DNA of 64,000 bases from Fidelibacterota bacterium (GCA_947476275.1 CANJPQ010000004.1:1-64000), one strand, 5' to 3'. Counted from the first letter of the stretch, positions 44,106 to 53,396 are shown. The notes: generated from the sequence alone by a model not told the origin. Made by a program: numbers and translations.

Positions 44106-46500
44106 AGAACGATGCCGACAGGGTGACGAACACCATGCGCGGTGGGATCGGATACGTGTTGTAGGTGCCGGAGTTGGCGCCCACCACGATCGTGTTCGAG
44201 CCCTTCTCGTCGAACAGGTTGGTGACGTTTAGACGCAGGCTGGCGTCCTTCAGCCATGAGGTCGTGGCACCCAGGCGGTATTCCGCCTGCAAGCCCGCGA
44301 TGAAGTAGCTCTGCACGCTCAGGTCATTGAGGTAGGTCGCGTAGCGTTTGCCGATGTAGTTGCCCTGCAGTTCGGCGGAGAACGCGCCGAACTCGGCGCG
44401 GGCGACGAACTTGTTCATCCAGGACGGCACGTCCGGCACCAGCTTGCCGCCGGTGGCAATGACCGTGTTGGTGGCGCCCTGCACGTAGTTGTCCTTGTAG
44501 GCCGAGCGATTGTACGAGAGCGCATCATAGATCGAGAAGTGTTCGCCGAAGCGCAACGTCACCGCCGCGTCCACGCCGTCGGTCTTTACGCTGCCGACGT
44601 TGGCGAGGATCGAAGACCCCGACACCAACGATAGGATCACCGGCGTCGACGAGATTTGCAGCAGGCGATTCGAGAAGTCGACGTGGTAGTAGTTCAGCTG
44701 TCCTTCGATCCCGGTGAGCACCCCGGCATCGAGATCGCGGCGGCTGCGGATGCCCGCTTCGTAGGTCCACGAGGTTTCCGGTTTCACGGTCTGCTTGAAC
44801 AGCTCGAACGCCGCTTGGCTGCCGAGGCTCCACGGCGAGAAGCCGCCGGCGATGTAGTTGATGTACTGACGCAGGTTTTTCTGCGCGCTCACGAAGACCT
44901 GCTCATGCTCGTTCAGATTGTAGGTGGCGCCGATCTGCGGCAGGAAGCCGCGTGTCGTATTGATCTTGCCGGTCGGGTACAGCGTCGGATTCAAGTTCGT
45001 CGGCAGGTTGAGCTGCTGCACCAGCACTTTGCCCTTCGCCCATTGGAACGCCGACTTGAAGCCGGCTTGTACCGTAAGGTCGGATGTGGCGTGCCACGTG
45101 TCCTGCACATAGGTCTGCAGGTTGCGTGTGATCGCCCGCCCGGCGTACTGGGTGAAGCGCGAGTTGGTCGGGATGTCGTAAGGCGTCAGGTTCGTGTTCG
45201 CGGCCGCGAACGGATACCAGCGACGGTACTGGGTCGACTGGTTGTGCTGATACCAGGCGCCGGCTTCCAGGTCGTGATTGGCAAGGCTCGCTTTCACCGA
45301 GGTGAGCGCACCGACGCGGCGAATGGTGTATTCCGTCGTGCGCACCGCGTATCCGGTGCCGCCGAAAACGCTCTTCAGGTCCTGACCCGGGAAGTAGACC
45401 GAGAACAGGCCCGGCAGGCCCGCCTGGTTGATCGGGCCGGCGACGATGCCGCGACCGTCGTTACGGTGATAGTACGCCGTGGTCGACCAGGTGATCGCGT
45501 CGCTCAGGTTCAGTTCGTACTTGCCGTAGCCCAGCCAGTCGGTGCGCTGCGCTGCGCTGTGATAGTTCGAGAAGTTATTGCCGGCGGAGGCCGGCGGTGC
45601 GCCGCTGGCCGACAGGTAGGCGAGGGCGCCGTTGTAATCCGGGTACAGGAACGGGCGCGTATAGGGCGGGTTCGGGTCCGCCGGGCCGTGCACGATGGAA
45701 TCTTCGTTCGGCTCGACCTTGTCGTTGTAATTCAAGAACGCGGTGAACTTGCCCGCTTCGCCCTTATGCACGAACTTCGCATTGGCTTGGCCGCCGCGCT
45801 GGTGGCCGTTGAAGTCCCATGCCTTGGCGTCGTGATACAGGCCCGACGCCTGCAGATAGTTCTCGCCGGCGAAGGCGCCGCTGTCGAGACGCACGAATGT
45901 GCGGGTGGTGTTGTGGCTGCCGAGCGTCTGCTGGATGTTCGCACCACGCTCTTCTGCCGGATCGATCGAGTAGGTCTCGATCGTGCCGCCCAGGTTGCTC
46001 GATGCCGCGGTGCCGAGGTTACCCGCGCCGGACGACAACGACACGCGACCGGTGTTTTCGCTGATCAGGGCGCGCGACGGCGACAGGCCGTTCCAGTTGC
46101 CGTACTGCTGATCGCCCAGCGGCACGCCGTCCATCGTGTAGCCGAGCTGCTGCAGGCTGAAGCCGTGCACGAACAAGGTCAGGTTCTGTTCGTTGTTGCC
46201 CCACGGATCGGCGGTCTCGAAGTCGACGCCGGGCAGCATGTGGATCGCCTTCAAAGGGCTCATCCCGGGCAGCAGGCGCTGGATCGCGGCCCCGCCCAGG
46301 TCGACTTCGGATTTGATCGTGCGCTGAACGGTGACGGTGATCTCTTCGATCTCGTTGGCGGCAGTCTGCGGGGCAGCGGCCTCGCTGATCTGAACCGGGA
46401 TTTGGCGCGGCTCTTCGGCGAAGGACGTGCCGGTGGCGAGCGCGCTCACGGCGCAAGTGGTCATGAGCAAAGTCGCAAATGGATGACGCATAGACAACAC
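44104..46500 (-). CDS. TonB-dependent outer-membrane receptor
   Basis: 798 residues: signal peptide (LLMTTCAVSALATGTSFA), TonB box-like IEEITVTVQR, plug domain (about 60-190, with GVDFETADPWGNNEQNLTLF) and a 22-strand beta-barrel ending in the aromatic outer-membrane signature VFVTLSASF. No TonB-box-linked transducer domain is present. The GTG at 46500 has AAGGGG five bases upstream; an ATG at 46491 is the alternative. The substrate is unknown. It sits between a nucleotidyltransferase and a glycerophosphodiesterase, which suggests uptake of a phosphodiester or inositol compound, as inference only. Confidence 0.88.
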   Translation of the reverse strand: MLSMRHPFATLLMTTCAVSALATGTSFAEEPRQIPVQISEAAAPQTAANEIEEITVTVQRTIKSEVDLGGAAIQRLLPGMSPLKAIHMLPGVDFETADPWGNNEQNLTLFVHGFSLQQLGYTMDGVPLGDQQYGNWNGLSPSRALISENTGRVSLSSGAGNLGTAASSNLGGTIETYSIDPAEERGANIQQTLGSHNTTRTFVRLDSGAFAGENYLQASGLYHDAKAWDFNGHQRGGQANAKFVHKGEAGKFTAFLNYNDKVEPNEDSIVHGPADPNPPYTRPFLYPDYNGALAYLSASGAPPASAGNNFSNYHSAAQRTDWLGYGKYELNLSDAITWSTTAYYHRNDGRGIVAGPINQAGLPGLFSVYFPGQDLKSVFGGTGYAVRTTEYTIRRVGALTSVKASLANHDLEAGAWYQHNQSTQYRRWYPFAAANTNLTPYDIPTNSRFTQYAGRAITRNLQTYVQDTWHATSDLTVQAGFKSAFQWAKGKVLVQQLNLPTNLNPTLYPTGKINTTRGFLPQIGATYNLNEHEQVFVSAQKNLRQYINYIAGGFSPWSLGSQAAFELFKQTVKPETSWTYEAGIRSRRDLDAGVLTGIEGQLNYYHVDFSNRLLQISSTPVILSLVSGSSILANVGSVKTDGVDAAVTLRFGEHFSIYDALSYNRSAYKDNYVQGATNTVIATGGKLVPDVPSWMNKFVARAEFGAFSAELQGNYIGKRYATYLNDLSVQSYFIAGLQAEYRLGATTSWLKDASLRLNVTNLFDEKGSNTIVVGANSGTYNTYPIPPRMVFVTLSASF

Positions 46501-46732
46501 GATTACCCCTTAGGAACTGGTTTGTGGTGCGGCGCACAATTGCAGTTTTCGAAGACAGAACTGCTCACCTAAGGCGACAGAAATATGAATTCGCGCATGG
46601 TGTTGCGTTGAAATCGCAGCAAAGAAAATTCGCGCGTGATGTGCGCGTCTCCCGCTTTTTTCGCACAAGCGTAACGTTGCGCGTGATGCGCGGTGTTAGC
46701 GTCGCGCAATCACTCACCGGGATTTAGAGCAG

Positions 46733-47713
46733 ATGAAGAATTCAATGCGGATGATCGGCGCTCTCGCCTTCCTCGGGGCGAGCGGCGCGCAAGCTTTCGA
46801 TCTTGAAGCGCACCGCGGCGGCCGCGCGCTGTGGCCCGAGAACACGCTGCCGGCTTTCGCCAACGCGCTCTCCTTGGGCGTGGACACGCTGGAGCTTGAT
46901 TTGGCCGTCACAAAGGACGGCGCGATCGTGGTGTCTCACGATTCGCGGCTGAACCCCGATATCGCGCGCGATTCAAACGGCGCGTATGTTGTGCCGCCCG
47001 GCCTGCCGTTCGTGCAGCTGACATTGGACGACGTGAAACGCTACGACGTCGGCCAGATTCGCCCAGGCAGCAAGTACGCCACGACGTTCTCCGACCAACG
47101 CGCGATCCCAGGCGCCCGCATTCCGACATTGGCGGAGGTGTTCGCGCTCGTCCGGAAGTCCGGCAATACCTCCGTGCGCCTCAATATCGAGACAAAGATC
47201 AATCCGAACGCGCCGGCGGACACCGTGTCGCCCGAGGTGTTCGTGGCCCGGCTCCTCACCCTTTTGCGGGAGGAGGCTTTCGTGGACCGGGTCGTGGTTC
47301 AATCTTTCGACTGGCGCACGCTGCAGCTTGTGCAGAAACAGGCGCCGCAGATTCCCACGGTCTATCTGACCCAGCAGCAAGGCGCAGACCCGAACGTGCG
47401 CGTCGATGGCGCGACGCCGTGGACGGCCGGATTCAACCCGGCGGATCACGGCGGCTCGGTGCCCCGCACCATCAAAGCCGCGGGCGGACAGATCTGGTCG
47501 CCCCTGTTCTACGACGTCACCGCCGTTGCGGTCGCAGAGGCGCATGGTCTGGCTTTGACCGTGGTGCCGTGGACGGTGAATACGGAGGAGGACATGGGCC
47601 GCCTCATCGACATGGGCGTCGACGGGCTTATCTCGGATCGGCCGGATCTTCTGCGCAAGGTGGCGCAAGCGAAGGGCAAGACGCTGCCGGCGCCCGCGGC
47701 GGTCACGCCCTAG
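46733..47713 (+). CDS. Periplasmic glycerophosphodiester phosphodiesterase
   Basis: 326 residues with a short signal peptide (MIGALAFLGASGAQA). The GDPD domain has AHRGGRALWPENTLPAF, LELDLAVTKDGAIVVSHD (active-site His, Glu and Asp) and LRLNIETKIN-like strand features. The enzyme hydrolyses glycerophosphodiesters to glycerol 3-phosphate and an alcohol. It is divergent from the TonB receptor. Uptake of glycerophospho-compounds followed by periplasmic hydrolysis is a coherent pairing. Confidence 0.87.
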   Translation: MKNSMRMIGALAFLGASGAQAFDLEAHRGGRALWPENTLPAFANALSLGVDTLELDLAVTKDGAIVVSHDSRLNPDIARDSNGAYVVPPGLPFVQLTLDDVKRYDVGQIRPGSKYATTFSDQRAIPGARIPTLAEVFALVRKSGNTSVRLNIETKINPNAPADTVSPEVFVARLLTLLREEAFVDRVVVQSFDWRTLQLVQKQAPQIPTVYLTQQQGADPNVRVDGATPWTAGFNPADHGGSVPRTIKAAGGQIWSPLFYDVTAVAVAEAHGLALTVVPWTVNTEEDMGRLIDMGVDGLISDRPDLLRKVAQAKGKTLPAPAAVTP

Positions 47714-47719
47714 AGAATT

Positions 47720-47775
47720 CCGGGACCCACTCTTCAGCGCGTGCTGACGGGCGCGCGTTGATGAATGAGTCCCGG
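47720..47775. repeat. Terminator-like hairpin between convergent genes
   Basis: CCGGGAC (47720-47726) and GTCCCGG (47769-47775) form an outer stem, with a second GCGCG/CGCGC pairing inside. There is no T-run. The outer arm repeats the CCGGGAC sequence of the terminator at 44065, which suggests a recurring hairpin type in this region. Confidence 0.5.
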
Positions 47776-47795
47776 CCTCGCTCCGGTACAGGAGC

Positions 47796-49109
47796 TTAGT
47801 CGTAGTATTCGTGGCCCAGGTGGGTGATGAGCTCTTCGCCCTTCATCCAGCGCAGGGTATTCTTCAGCTTCATGAGCTGAATGAATAGGTCGTGCTCCGG
47901 GTACAGCTTAGGCGCAGTCATCGGCGCCTTGAAGTAAAAGCTCAGCCATTCCTGAATGCCCTTCATGCCTGCCCGCTGGGCGAGGTCGAGGAACAGCACC
48001 AGGTCAAGCACGATCGGCGCGGCCAGAATTGAGTCGCGGCACAGGAAGTCGATCTTGATCTGCATCGGGTAGTCGAGCCACCCCTTGATGTCGATGTTGT
48101 CCCAGCCTTCCTTATTGTCGCCGCGCGGCGGGTAATACTCGATGCGCACCTTGTGGTGCATGTTGCCGTAGAGCTGCGGATAGAGGTCCGGCTGCAGGAT
48201 GTGCTCGAGTGCGCCGAGCTTGGTCTCTTCCTTGCTCTTGAACGAGCCCGGATCGTCCAGCACCTCGCCATCGCGGTTGCCGAGGATGTTGGTCGAGAAC
48301 CAGCCTTCCACGCCCAGCATGCGCGCCTTGAAGGCCGGCGCGAGCACGGTCTTCATCAGCGTCTGGCCGGTCTTGAAGTCCTTGCCGGCGATGGCCACGC
48401 CTTCCTGGACGGCGAGTTTCTGGATCGCCGGGATGTCGACCGACAGGTTCGGCGAGCCGTTGGCGTAGGGCACGCCGCTGGTGACGCAGGCCCAGGCGTA
48501 GAGCATCGACGGCGCAATTGCCGCATGGTTCTTCTTCATCGCCTCGACGAACTTCTCGGGCGTCTGATGGACCGCGTGGGGCTTGATGTAGCTTTCGGTG
48601 GAGCCGCACCAGCAGGCGACCGTACGGTCGACCTTGTTGACCTTCTGGAAGTTCGCGATGTCGTCCTTGATCTGTAGGGCGAGGTCGTACTTGTTTTTGC
48701 CCTTCTTCACGTTCGGGCCGTTGATCAGCTTGACGAACGCCGGATCGAAAGCCGCCTTCATCGGCTTGATTTTCGACAGCGCCTTCTTCGACGCCGCGAG
48801 ATGTTCATGGTTGAGCACGCCGGCGTTGACCGCGGCCTGATAGGCGTCGTCCTTGAAGATGTCCCAACCGCCGAACACGATGTCTTTCATGTTGGCGAGC
48901 GGCACGAACTTGTTGATCGCGGGCGTATTGCCGTCGGTACGCTTGCCGAGGCGGATCGTGCCCAGCTGAGTCAGAGAGCCCACCGGCACGGCTTTGCCGG
49001 TGCGCGCGAGTTCAACGCCGGCCATGAAGGTGGTGGCGACCGCGCCCATGCCGGGCGTCAAGACGCCGAGCTTGCCTTTGGCCGGCGCGATCTTGGTGGG
49101 TTTTTGCAT
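47796..49109 (-). CDS. ino1: myo-Inositol-1-phosphate synthase
   Basis: 437 residues from the ATG at 49109; the frame is open to 49346 without family similarity. The NAD-binding start is GVLTPGMGAVATTFMAGVE. Further Ino1 blocks are GGWDIFKDDAYQ, VACWCGSTESYIKP, AGKDFKTGQTLMKTVLAP, WFSTNILGNRDG and IKIDFLCRDSILAAPIVLDL. It converts glucose 6-phosphate to inositol phosphate. Uncommon in proteobacteria; neighbours include candidates for the next two steps to an inositol phosphodiester or phospholipid. Confidence 0.92.
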   Translation of the reverse strand: MQKPTKIAPAKGKLGVLTPGMGAVATTFMAGVELARTGKAVPVGSLTQLGTIRLGKRTDGNTPAINKFVPLANMKDIVFGGWDIFKDDAYQAAVNAGVLNHEHLAASKKALSKIKPMKAAFDPAFVKLINGPNVKKGKNKYDLALQIKDDIANFQKVNKVDRTVACWCGSTESYIKPHAVHQTPEKFVEAMKKNHAAIAPSMLYAWACVTSGVPYANGSPNLSVDIPAIQKLAVQEGVAIAGKDFKTGQTLMKTVLAPAFKARMLGVEGWFSTNILGNRDGEVLDDPGSFKSKEETKLGALEHILQPDLYPQLYGNMHHKVRIEYYPPRGDNKEGWDNIDIKGWLDYPMQIKIDFLCRDSILAAPIVLDLVLFLDLAQRAGMKGIQEWLSFYFKAPMTAPKLYPEHDLFIQLMKLKNTLRWMKGEELITHLGHEYYD

Positions 49110-49230
49110 GTAACGGAACTCCAACGGATACGAAGATGGGCGCTTTATCCTCGAAAAGGATGAGTCCGGCAAACGTTCCGTGCTATTTATCCCATTGAGA
49201 CAAGTACGCTGAAACAATGTTAACGGCAGC

Positions 49231-49686
49231 ATGTTGCGCTTTTCCAAGAGCCAATTCGACGCATCATTTCCTGACGAACGCGCATGCTTGGCCGCGCTCA
49301 TGCAGGTGCGGCACGGCGGCACGGAGATCTGGTGTCCCGCCTGCATGACGCGTGCGCGCTTTCACCAGATGCGGCGGCGGCGGGCGTACGCGTGCCAGAA
49401 CTGCGGCCATCATCTGTTTCCCTGCGCCGAGACGATCTTCGCCAGGTCGCGCACGCCGCTTCAGACGTGGTTTCGCGCCATGTATCTGATGAGCGGTGCC
49501 CGCACAGGGGTCAGCGCGAAGACGCTCGAGCGGGAATTGGGCGTGACTTACAAAACCGCGTGGCGCATGGCGCAGCTTCTGCGGCGTCTGATGGCAACGG
49601 CGGACTATCGCGGCGCTGTTGCAGGGTTGGGGCCGGCTTTGGCTTTCGCCGCGCTTACGCGCCTTGCGACGCGAGCCACGCCCTGA
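49231..49686 (+). CDS. IS1595-type transposase zinc-ribbon protein lacking the DDE domain
   Basis: 151 residues. The N-terminal part matches the ISXO2/IS1595 transposase zinc ribbon: CPAC and CQNC pairs (near 35-38 and 54-57), then SRTPLQTWFRAMYLMSGARTGVSAKTLERELGVTYKTAWRM, quoted here only in part as SAKTLERELGVTYKTAW. The catalytic DDE domain is absent and the frame ends in an Ala/Thr-rich tail overlapping the phosphatidyltransferase gene by 32 bases. No inverted repeats or target duplications were seen. It is either an IS remnant or a domesticated DNA-binding protein. Confidence 0.65.
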   Translation: MLRFSKSQFDASFPDERACLAALMQVRHGGTEIWCPACMTRARFHQMRRRRAYACQNCGHHLFPCAETIFARSRTPLQTWFRAMYLMSGARTGVSAKTLERELGVTYKTAWRMAQLLRRLMATADYRGAVAGLGPALAFAALTRLATRATP

Positions 49687-50551
49687 TCCGGGCGGCCCGT
49701 TGATGATTCATGCTGATCAGCAGGACGAGCGCGAGATTGAGGAGCGTGACCTCCACGAGGAAGTACAGGATCGGCCGGCCCAATAGGCAGGCGAGGAAGA
49801 TCGCGATGGTACGATTGTTGGCGCTCTCCCACGACCAGCGCAGCACCGCCGTACGGAACGTGTCCGCATAGGCTGCGCCAACCGCCGCCGCAGTCTCCGC
49901 GCTCCGCGCGCCGTAAGCCTGAAGCCGCTGGGCCGTGTCTTCGTCGATGGGATGAAACGGCCGCTGAACAGCCGCGTACGACGCCGCGAAGAATCGAAGC
50001 AGTGCGAACGGGGACGCCTGTCCTTGCGTGGCGCGCTGGGCTGCCGCGGCGGCGGCGGGCGCGAACGCTTTGCCGCGCGCCCACTTATTGTATGCGGCGC
50101 GCTGCAGTTCGAAGGCAGCCGCCTGCACGATGTGGCTCAGCCCCGCGGCCACGACCAGGATCCAGATGTCGCCGCCGAGCTTCTCCGCCAGCCGCAGCGC
50201 CAGCGCGATGTAAACGAGAATGAACGTGGTGTAGTCGCAGATGCCGTCGATGACGTATCCGCTCGCGGTCACCTTGCCAGACAGCCGCGCAAGCTGGCCG
50301 TCGGCGCCGTCCATGACATGCCAGGTGATCATCAGCACAAAGCCGGCGATGGTCAGGGCGAGATGCTCGTAGCCGTAGTAGCACAGCGCCGCCAGGGCGC
50401 CCGATACGGCCCCCGCAATCGACACCGTGTTCGGATGCACATCCAGGCGATGAAACAGCGGCACGAGCCGTGCGCTGATCGGGTGGATGAGCGCGCGATT
50501 GGTGAATTCTTCGATTTCGACCGCGCGCTTGATGTCGTTTGCCGTATCCAT
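49655..50551 (-). CDS. CDP-alcohol phosphatidyltransferase, candidate inositol transferase
   Basis: 298 residues from the ATG at 50551, with AAGGATGGGG upstream; an ATG at 50557 is the alternative. The CDP-alcohol motif D-x2-DG-x2-AR-x8-G-x3-D-x3-D is complete around residues 81-106 (DGADGQLAR then GYVIDGICD). About six transmembrane helices are expected. An internal Ala-rich stretch (FAPAAAAAAQRA) and a long loop separate the helices. Given Ino1 and a nucleotidyltransferase nearby, candidate products are di-myo-inositol phosphate, phosphatidylinositol phosphate or a similar lipid. Alternative: an ordinary PgsA or Pss paralogue. Confidence 0.82.
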   Translation of the reverse strand: MDTANDIKRAVEIEEFTNRALIHPISARLVPLFHRLDVHPNTVSIAGAVSGALAALCYYGYEHLALTIAGFVLMITWHVMDGADGQLARLSGKVTASGYVIDGICDYTTFILVYIALALRLAEKLGGDIWILVVAAGLSHIVQAAAFELQRAAYNKWARGKAFAPAAAAAAQRATQGQASPFALLRFFAASYAAVQRPFHPIDEDTAQRLQAYGARSAETAAAVGAAYADTFRTAVLRWSWESANNRTIAIFLACLLGRPILYFLVEVTLLNLALVLLISMNHQRAARIRAWLASQGA

Positions 50552-50760
50552 CCCCATCCTTGGCCCGACCCCCGGGCAACGGCGGTAATCTGCTGGATCG
50601 GATTCGGGTTGTCCATCGACAGTCGTCGCGCGCGCCCCGCGCAACTGGAGGATGAGCCGGGTTTCGCGCCGAACGTGGCGCTTCCTGCGGTTTCCCCATA
50701 TGGTGATCGCAGCGGCCGGGGGGCCGCCCAACAGGCCCTAAGAGCACCGCAAACGATACC

Positions 50761-52047
50761 GTGACTGCGCAGCACGCCTCGCATCAGCGCGACCAGCGCC
50801 ACCTCTTCCGGGGGTCGCTGCTGAACATCGGCGGCTTCCTGCTGCGGATGGCCAGCCGCGTGCCGTTCCTGTTCATCGCCGGCCAGCTTTATGGGACCGC
50901 GCGCTACGGCGAGTACGTGCTCGCGACGGCGCTGATCGAATCCGCCGCGGTCATCGGCAACTTCGGCTTCAAGCTCACGCTGTTCAAATTCTTGGCCGAA
51001 GCGGAGAACGAGCGCTCCGAGGAAGAAGTCGTGCGCCACGTCCTGGCGCTCACCCTCGGCCTCGCCTTCATTCTTGCCGGCGTGCTGTGGGGCACGGCGG
51101 TGCCGCTCGCCCAACTGTTCGGCATGCCGGATGCGGCGCCGAAGATCGCGTTTCTCTCCTGGGTGATCCCGGCGATCGTCGTCACCGATCTGCTGCTGGC
51201 GGCAACCTGGGCCAAGCACGTGATCCACTTCGAGGTAATCGCCCGCAGCCTGATCGAGCCGGCGACCCTAACGATTGTCTCGGCGATTCTGTTCTACGCT
51301 GGCTTTCCACAGATGGGGCTGCCGATCGCGTTCGCGTGCGGTTTCAGCGCATCGGCGGTCGCCGCGCTGATCTCGTTCTCGCGCTGCTATTCCTTCCGTA
51401 CGCTGATGACCGGGCGGCTGCGCGTCGACTACCTCGTGCACCTCGCGCGCCGTTCGGCATCGACCTCGCTGCACGACATCATCGCGCTTCTATTCAACCG
51501 CATCGATGTGCTTGTTGTCGGCTATTTCTTCGGCAACGCCGCGGTCGGCCTCTACGGCATGGCGCAACAATTCCTCACGGTGATGGAGAAGGTCACCTTG
51601 AGTTTTTCGCCGGTTCTGATCCCCGTCTTGACCGAGGCCCTGAAAAGCCGTGACGTCCCGCGTGCGCGGCACCAGCTGTTTTCCGTCGCCCGGCGAATCC
51701 TCATGATGCAAACGCCGATCGTTGTCCTGTTCCTCGTTGGCGGTCCGTCCCTGCTGCGGCTGATCGGGCCTGGCTTTGTCGACGCCTGGGGTATCCTGAT
51801 GGTGCTCAGTCTCGGCGCCTGGGCGAACGGAGCCTTGGGGCTGACCGAATTCGCGCTTTTGAGCATCCGTCCTCTCGCCAATCCGCAAGCCTCGCTCGTG
51901 CGGCTGGCGCTCTACGGGGCGGCGATCGTGCCTTTTCAATCCATGTGGGGTCCGGTCGGCGTCGCGTGTGCCAACGTTCTTGCGACACTTGCCGCGAATT
52001 TCATTCGAACTTTGATCTGCCGCCCGGCCTTGCGCGCGCTCGCCTGA
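50761..52047 (+). CDS. Polysaccharide/oligosaccharide flippase (MATE/Wzx-like)
   Basis: 428 residues starting at GTG 50761, with about 12-14 transmembrane helices. SLLNIGGFLLRMASRVPFLF near the start and YGMAQQFLTVMEKVTLSFSPVLIPVL in the middle are typical of the Wzx/PST subgroup. Such proteins flip undecaprenyl-linked glycans across the inner membrane. It starts just after the divergent phosphatidyltransferase and precedes the Asp/Asn hydroxylase. The glycan it moves is not known. Confidence 0.78.
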   Translation: MTAQHASHQRDQRHLFRGSLLNIGGFLLRMASRVPFLFIAGQLYGTARYGEYVLATALIESAAVIGNFGFKLTLFKFLAEAENERSEEEVVRHVLALTLGLAFILAGVLWGTAVPLAQLFGMPDAAPKIAFLSWVIPAIVVTDLLLAATWAKHVIHFEVIARSLIEPATLTIVSAILFYAGFPQMGLPIAFACGFSASAVAALISFSRCYSFRTLMTGRLRVDYLVHLARRSASTSLHDIIALLFNRIDVLVVGYFFGNAAVGLYGMAQQFLTVMEKVTLSFSPVLIPVLTEALKSRDVPRARHQLFSVARRILMMQTPIVVLFLVGGPSLLRLIGPGFVDAWGILMVLSLGAWANGALGLTEFALLSIRPLANPQASLVRLALYGAAIVPFQSMWGPVGVACANVLATLAANFIRTLICRPALRALA

Positions 52048-52141
52048 ATTCCTACCTCTCGGGACTGGACGGATTCCGGAACGGAATTTCAGAATCCGTG
52101 CGGGGGGTGGGGACGGGAAAGCAGACGGGACTTGCGGCGCG

Positions 52142-52915
52142 ATGTTGGATGCGGAACGGCAGGAGACACCGCTCGGTGTGCCTCCTGAGATCGGCAGCTG
52201 GAAACGGCGCCTCACATTGGCGCTCGGTCGTGCCACCCGCCACGGCATCAGCGGGACAATCGCGCGCTACTCGGCTGTCGGCGATCCACCGATCTTTGCG
52301 AATGCGCAGTTCGCCTGGGTGAAGACCCTCGAGGACAATTGGCGCGTCATCCGCGCGGATGCCGACGCGATCCTGCGCCGCAAGGATACGGTTCCGTCCC
52401 TGGTCGAGATCTCGCCCGACCACAAAGGAATCTCCGACGGTAAGTGGAAGTCGTTTTTCCTCTGGGGATACGGCTTTCGCATCGCGGAGAACTGCGAGCG
52501 CTGTCCGCAGACCGCAGCCCTTCTCGACAACATCCCCGGCCTCCAGAGTGCGTTCTTCTCGATCATGGACCCGGGTGCGCACCTGATTCCCCATCGCGGT
52601 GTCACGAAGGCGATCTTCACCACGCATCTTGCGCTGCGTGTTCCGCGCGCGGCGGAGCGCTGCTGGATGACCGTAGACGGCCAAAAAGTGATCTGGCGCG
52701 AGGGGGAGGCCTTGCTGTTCGACGACACCTACGAGCACGAGGTGCGCAATGAAACGCCGGAGGATCGCGTTATCCTTCTCCTGCACGTGAAGCGGCCGGT
52801 GCGTTTCGCCGGCTCGCTGCTGGCGGATTTCTTCCTGTGGTGCGTGCGCTCCAGCCCGTTCATCCAGGACGCTCTGAAGAACCTGGAAGCCTGGAACTCG
52901 GGTCAGAAGCCCTAG
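52142..52915 (+). CDS. Aspartyl/asparaginyl beta-hydroxylase family (LpxO-like) dioxygenase
   Basis: 257 residues with the cupin dioxygenase signature: His151 in PHRGVTK, His199 in YEHEV and Arg209 in EDRVILLLHV, which bind iron and 2-oxoglutarate. The size fits bacterial Asp/Asn hydroxylases, which include lipid A-modifying LpxO. It may act on lipid A or on a protein; no transmembrane segment is clear except a hydrophobic stretch near residue 225-240. It follows the flippase by 94 bases. A palindromic repeat follows its stop. Confidence 0.8.
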   Translation: MLDAERQETPLGVPPEIGSWKRRLTLALGRATRHGISGTIARYSAVGDPPIFANAQFAWVKTLEDNWRVIRADADAILRRKDTVPSLVEISPDHKGISDGKWKSFFLWGYGFRIAENCERCPQTAALLDNIPGLQSAFFSIMDPGAHLIPHRGVTKAIFTTHLALRVPRAAERCWMTVDGQKVIWREGEALLFDDTYEHEVRNETPEDRVILLLHVKRPVRFAGSLLADFFLWCVRSSPFIQDALKNLEAWNSGQKP

Positions 52916-52965
52916 GCGCGCGATCAGGAAAAGCGGGTTTGCGGTTTTCCGGCCGATCGCGCGCC
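52915..52965. repeat. Palindromic intergenic repeat (alphaproteobacterial REP-like)
   Basis: GGCGCGCGATC (52915-52925) is the reverse complement of GATCGCGCGCC (52955-52965), with an inner GGAAAA/TTTTCC pair around a short loop. Palindromes of the type GATC-GGAAAA...TTTTCC-GATC recur widely between convergent genes in alphaproteobacteria. Here it lies between the convergent hydroxylase and DUF2177 genes and could act as a bidirectional terminator. Confidence 0.75.
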
Positions 52966-52976
52966 AAATTTTAGCG

Positions 52977-53396
52977 CTACTCCGTGCCGATGCGGGCGAG
53001 CACGAAGCGCGCGATGAAGAAGCCCGCGGTGCACGATACACTGCTCAAGAACGTGCCCCATGCCATGTCGACAATGGCTATGCGCGCCGGAAATTGCGCG
53101 AGCGTCGCAAGATTCGTCAGGTCGTAGGTCGCGTAAGCGAACAATCCGAACAGCGCGCCCCACAGCACCGCATGCTTCCAGGCGTTCTCGGTGAGGGCGG
53201 GGACGACCACGAACAGCGACAGTCCGACGACGTACAGCACGTAGAACGCAACGGCCACGGCGATATTCGGCCGCTCGGCCATAATTGGGCCGAGGCCATC
53301 ACGATAGAAGTTGCGCGCGATGCCGCCGATCCAAATCAAGTCGAGCGGAAATAGAATCGCCGCAGTGCAAACGTAAGCTGTAAAGAAACGAATCAT
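52977..53396 (-). CDS. DUF2177 family membrane protein
   Basis: 139 residues from the ATG at 53396. Four transmembrane helices and the family block DLIWIGGIARNFY near the N-terminus, then AVLWGALFGLFAYATYDLTNLATL and DMAWGTFLSS. Function unknown; often found near stress or photolyase genes in other bacteria. Transcribed alone. Confidence 0.78.
   Translation of the reverse strand: MIRFFTAYVCTAAILFPLDLIWIGGIARNFYRDGLGPIMAERPNIAVAVAFYVLYVVGLSLFVVVPALTENAWKHAVLWGALFGLFAYATYDLTNLATLAQFPARIAIVDMAWGTFLSSVSCTAGFFIARFVLARIGTE

Noticed and set aside
44656-46572. 638-residue plus-strand open frame opposite the TonB receptor
   Set aside because: Antisense shadow: high Arg/Val/Ala content and no motif, and the minus strand encodes a full outer-membrane receptor.
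49231-49686. Complete insertion sequence around the zinc-ribbon gene
   Set aside because: No DDE domain, terminal inverted repeats or target-site duplication could be found in the flanks.
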